From NCBI RefSeq assembly GCF_051020975.1, contig NC_135041.1:9126256-9190255 (forward strand): DNA of 64,000 nt. Direction: 5' to 3'. Shown here in pieces: positions 62,301-64,000 of the stretch; the first letter of the stretch is position 1, and every line of letters starts with the position of its first letter. The notes beneath the pieces are model-generated. The model was not told the origin of the DNA and searched no databases. It worked only from the letters and a program-made list of their open reading frames with translations. This DNA is from Osmia lignaria lignaria (taxonomy: Eukaryota; Arthropoda; Insecta; Hymenoptera; Megachilidae). The translations under genes and the position numbers were made by a program.

Positions 62301-64000
62301 ATCGCATAAGAAACTGTATGAAAGTTTTATAAAATTCACCCGATATTCAACGTGTTAATAACGAAGATACGGGTCATGAAATATCCACGTTCGGCAAACA
62401 CAACCCTCCCCGACAAGCTACACGCATCGATACACGTTCATTCGCGTTTCCCATTCCGTCTACCGTACACCGCATCACGAAAGAAGAAAGAAAAGGAAAA
62501 AAAAACAAGAACCAACAATCGAGCTGAGCCAGCTAGCTGTTCCTCCCGTATTTATGCTCATCTCGGCGTCATCTTGGTCGAGGAGAAAAGAATATCGCGT
62601 CGGTGCATCGGATAAGAGCTGAGGTCGGTAATATTTTCTAGAAAGACCGGATATACGTATAGAGGAGTATGGAACGGCTTTAATATAGGAGATGTTGGGG
62701 TAAACAAAAGCATAGACGTGGACCGGGGCACAGGGAGAGTGAATGAGCGAGCGATGGCGAGCGCGAGTGCCCTCCGCTGATGATGGTTAACAGGGACGTC
62801 GGTGGTAGCGTTAGTACCGATGCTGGTTGCACCAGGACGGGAATGGCCAGAGGAGGCATAGGAGGGAAGCTTCTCGACCGTCGACCGAAAAGGGAAGCTG
62901 AAAGTGGAGGTGGAGGAAGAGGTTGGAGGAGGTGGCGCGGCCGCGTGTAGCCCCAGCGCGTTAAGCACCGCTTGGCTTGGTTTAATTTTCCTGATGTAGG
63001 CAGGCGATGGTGGGTCCGACCGCCTCGTTCACCCCTGGGTCACCCCCTCGTCGTATCACCCCATTGGTACATTCTCTCTTTCTCTCTCTCTCTTTGGGTG
63101 TATGTGGCAGCTAAACGCGGCTGGGTTGGCTCGGACAGACGGAGAAAGAGTAACTCGGCCGAGCAAGAGACTGACAGAAGGAAAAAGATAGATGTTGAAT
63201 GGTGGAAAGAAAGAGGTAGGAAGAGAAAGATAGAAAGGGAAGCGAGAATGGTACCAGGCTCTCCTCACCTCCACCGTCAATGTTTGACGTCGGTAGCCGT
63301 AGCTCGGCCGCCTCGAGATGAATCCATCACGTTAAACAATGTAAATGTTAGCCCGTCTCAGCATAAAACTAATAACCATTGCTCTCTCCCTCGTCCTACA
63401 GGCATGGCCTCCAGCCGCGGTTCGCTGCCTCCTCATTCACCTCTGCTTTCGCTTCTTTCTAACTCCCACCTTCCTCTTCCTTCGGCTCTTCTCTCTTTCG
63501 GTTCCTCTGCTGTACGCCTTCGGGACCCGAGGTCTACGTGACCTCGTTAAAAAGTCGCCGCTCGTCGTGCAGGGCATCTCTGGTTAAACTTACGTATTGT
63601 CGAAAAAGGAACGACGATGCTCGAGTACCATTCTTCGCCCGTTGTCCGACCGATGAACGACCTCTTTGTTTGTTCCCTTGGGAATCCATGTTTCTTAAGT
63701 ACCGCGTAAGATATTTTCTGAAATAAATAATCGGTGAAGAGATGCCGGGGGGGCGGGGGTTGAAAAAACGACAACTTCGAACGCTTTGTCGTTAATGTTA
63801 AAAAATAATGAAAATAGGTTAGACGGGAACGCTGGATGGCAGATTGTTCCGCGCTATGTTGGCTTCGGTTTTGCTTTCGATATGCTAGATAAATTAGATA
63901 TGGTATCTGACGGTAGACGCCGGATTGAAAATTTCAGTGAAGACGAACGGAACGGGGGACCAGTGAACGGAGTACGGAGGACCCTCCAGCAGACAGAGGA
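47213..64000 (+). CDS. ANKS1A: ANKS1/Odin-like ankyrin-repeat adaptor, 5' part (eight exons seen, continues beyond the window)
   Basis: The visible exons are 47213-47316, 55483-55563, 55783-55939, 56332-56477, 56724-56846, 61051-61277, 61805-62021 and 63938-64000, with all phases consistent, giving about 372 residues. The start MGKDQELLEAARSGN closely matches MGKEQELLEAARTG of vertebrate ANKS1A/B. Five to six ankyrin repeats follow, with hallmark words SALHHAALNGHK, SPLHLAAWAG, NETALHCAAQYGHTEVV, TPLHLASRNGH and TAMHEAALCGK. An acidic Ser/Pro-rich linker then begins. In this family the ankyrin block is followed by two SAM domains and a PTB domain, and the protein acts as a cytoplasmic adaptor for receptor tyrosine kinase and Eph signalling. 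Those later domains lie outside the window. The orthologue call is firm; the role in this insect is inferred from the family. Confidence 0.94.
52696..52760 (+). mobile_element. tRNA-like sequence, probable tRNA-derived SINE or tRNA pseudogene
   Basis: TGGTGTAGTGG at 52696-52706 fits the RNA polymerase III A box. GATTCGAGTC beginning at 52743 fits the B box core, at tRNA-like spacing. The flanks that would form the acceptor stem do not pair and the T stem pairs mostly through wobbles, so this is not a working tRNA gene. A SINE head or a decayed tRNA copy fits best. Confidence 0.55.
53471..53493. repeat. (ACG)n microsatellite
   Basis: This is a run of about seven to eight ACG units within ANKS1 intron 1. 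Confidence 0.88.
55483..55563 (+). CDS. ANKS1A: ANKS1 exon 2
   Basis: It encodes LRRGPGANVQDASGYSALHH and then AALNGHK across the next junction. The acceptor is tttacag and the donor gtacgt, phase 2 on both sides. Confidence 0.94.
55783..55939 (+). CDS. ANKS1A: ANKS1 exon 3
   Basis: It encodes EVVKLLLQYEASTNVVDAKG, SSPLHLAAWAGNAEIVRLIL and the TQGPS linker typical of ANKS1. The donor gtcagt at 55940 is phase 0. Confidence 0.95.
55940..56331 (+). other. ANKS1 intron 3
   Basis: This 392-nt AT-rich intron has an A13-like run near 55987-56000. Nothing else was seen. Confidence 0.9.
56332..56477 (+). CDS. ANKS1A: ANKS1 exon 4
   Basis: It encodes TKDNETALHCAAQYGHTEVV and then QYGCDPSIRNSRGESALDLA. 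The acceptor is atcgcag and the donor gtaaat at 56478, phase 2. Confidence 0.95.
56724..56846 (+). CDS. ANKS1A: ANKS1 exon 5
   Basis: It encodes LETVQLLVSTYPELI and then SSVIFPHTPLHLASRNGH. Ten or so residues are inserted between the repeat helices relative to a plain ankyrin repeat. Donor gtaagt at 56847, phase 2. Confidence 0.94.
56847..61050 (+). other. ANKS1 intron 5 (4.2 kb)
   Basis: It contains a Tc1/mariner transposase fossil at 56978-57055 and a patch at 59799-60342 that is open on both strands. No exon of ANKS1 was recognised in it. Confidence 0.85.
56978..57055 (-). mobile_element. Tc1/mariner transposase fossil (DDE domain fragment)
   Basis: On the minus strand this reads RDCPGNSPDLNLIENL and then a stop. 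That matches the strongly conserved Tc1/mariner block (WPxxSPDLNPIENLW) around the second catalytic Asp. Stops on both sides and a Trp-to-Cys change show it is dead. No terminal repeats were found, so it is a small leftover of a longer copy. Confidence 0.82.
61051..61277 (+). CDS. ANKS1A: ANKS1 exon 6
   Basis: It encodes AVVEVLLAAGVDVNTRTSAG, TAMHEAALCGKMEVVRALLD and a last repeat with NTVLDLLGQFPPHVTQDI. This matches the end of the ANKS1 ankyrin block. Donor gtgcgt at 61278, phase 1. Confidence 0.94.
61278..61804 (+). other. ANKS1 intron 6
   Basis: This is a 527-nt AT-rich intron with nothing recognisable. Confidence 0.88.
61805..62021 (+). CDS. ANKS1A: ANKS1 exon 7, acidic linker
   Basis: It encodes HRSSSGVESDADSENLPPIP, then SPYENVRPGDDLSP and DDDRRVSGTSVMS. 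The acceptor is gaacag and the donor gtgagt at 62022, phase 2. The segment is disordered in character and holds a YENV word that would fit a Grb2-type SH2 site if phosphorylated. Confidence 0.9.
62022..63937 (+). other. ANKS1 intron 7 (1.9 kb)
   Basis: The open frames in the 62560-63540 part are low-complexity purine/pyrimidine sequence. An acceptor-like cctacag at 63401 leads in phase 2 to a short frame that stops soon, so I did not use it. Confidence 0.7.
63938..64000 (+). CDS. ANKS1A: ANKS1 exon 8, cut by the window edge
   Basis: The acceptor atttcag ends at 63937. Joined in phase 2 to exon 7 it reads FEDERNGGPVNGVRRTLQQT and stays open to the edge. The phase match and open frame support it, but only 63 bases are visible. 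Confidence 0.7.

Noticed and set aside
63402..63541. Candidate ANKS1 exon starting GMASSRGSLPPHSP
   Set aside because: It needs a phase 1 donor, but exon 7 ends in phase 2. In phase 2 the segment stops within about 20 codons. The acceptor at 63937 fits better.
1..64000. CRISPR arrays, rRNA genes, prophage, operons or integrated viral genes
   Set aside because: No regularly spaced repeats, no ribosomal RNA signatures, no clustered prokaryote-style genes and no viral protein signatures were seen in the window.

Overview
The window looks like insect nuclear DNA. It has protein genes split by GT-AG introns, long AT-rich introns and spacers, CpG-rich patches, simple repeats and transposon fossils, with no operons or bacterial signals. 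The encoded proteins fit an arthropod, and the overall base texture suggests a hymenopteran. That last placement is inference, because no species-specific marker was seen.

Three protein genes can be rebuilt exon by exon from splice consensus, phase agreement and family similarity. (1) About 15.1-37.3 kb, plus strand: a Pax6-family transcription factor of the twin-of-eyeless (toy) type. Nine coding exons give 514 residues, with a paired domain, an S50 homeodomain and a C-terminal activation tail ending in WPRLQ. A possible noncoding first exon ends near 8410 beside a CpG-dense patch. (2) 42.27-46.83 kb, minus strand: a TM7SF3 orthologue in eight coding exons (547 residues), with a signal peptide, a glycosylated lumenal half and seven membrane segments. 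(3) 47.21 kb to the right edge, plus strand: the 5' part of an ANKS1-type (Odin-like) ankyrin-repeat adaptor. Eight exons are visible; the SAM and PTB domains expected for the family lie beyond the window.

toy and TM7SF3 converge across about 3.6 kb of spacer. TM7SF3 and ANKS1 diverge from start codons only 384 bp apart, so they probably share a bidirectional promoter. The first 7 kb and the spacer at 38.7-42.2 kb hold nothing recognisable. The introns carry simple repeats, a tRNA-like SINE candidate (52.7 kb), a Tc1/mariner transposase fossil (57.0 kb) and several unexplained GC-rich open patches.

The most interesting observation is at the end of toy. The conserved WPRLQ stop is followed in frame by 63 Pro/Thr/Ser-rich open codons, and the stop also lies inside a possible 66-nt phase-0 intron whose removal would keep the frame. 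This could be stop-codon readthrough or a regulated alternative C-terminus. Second is a Gly/Ala-rich open frame of about 113 codons without an ATG, directly upstream of and in frame with the toy start codon. No wholly new multi-gene system was found.
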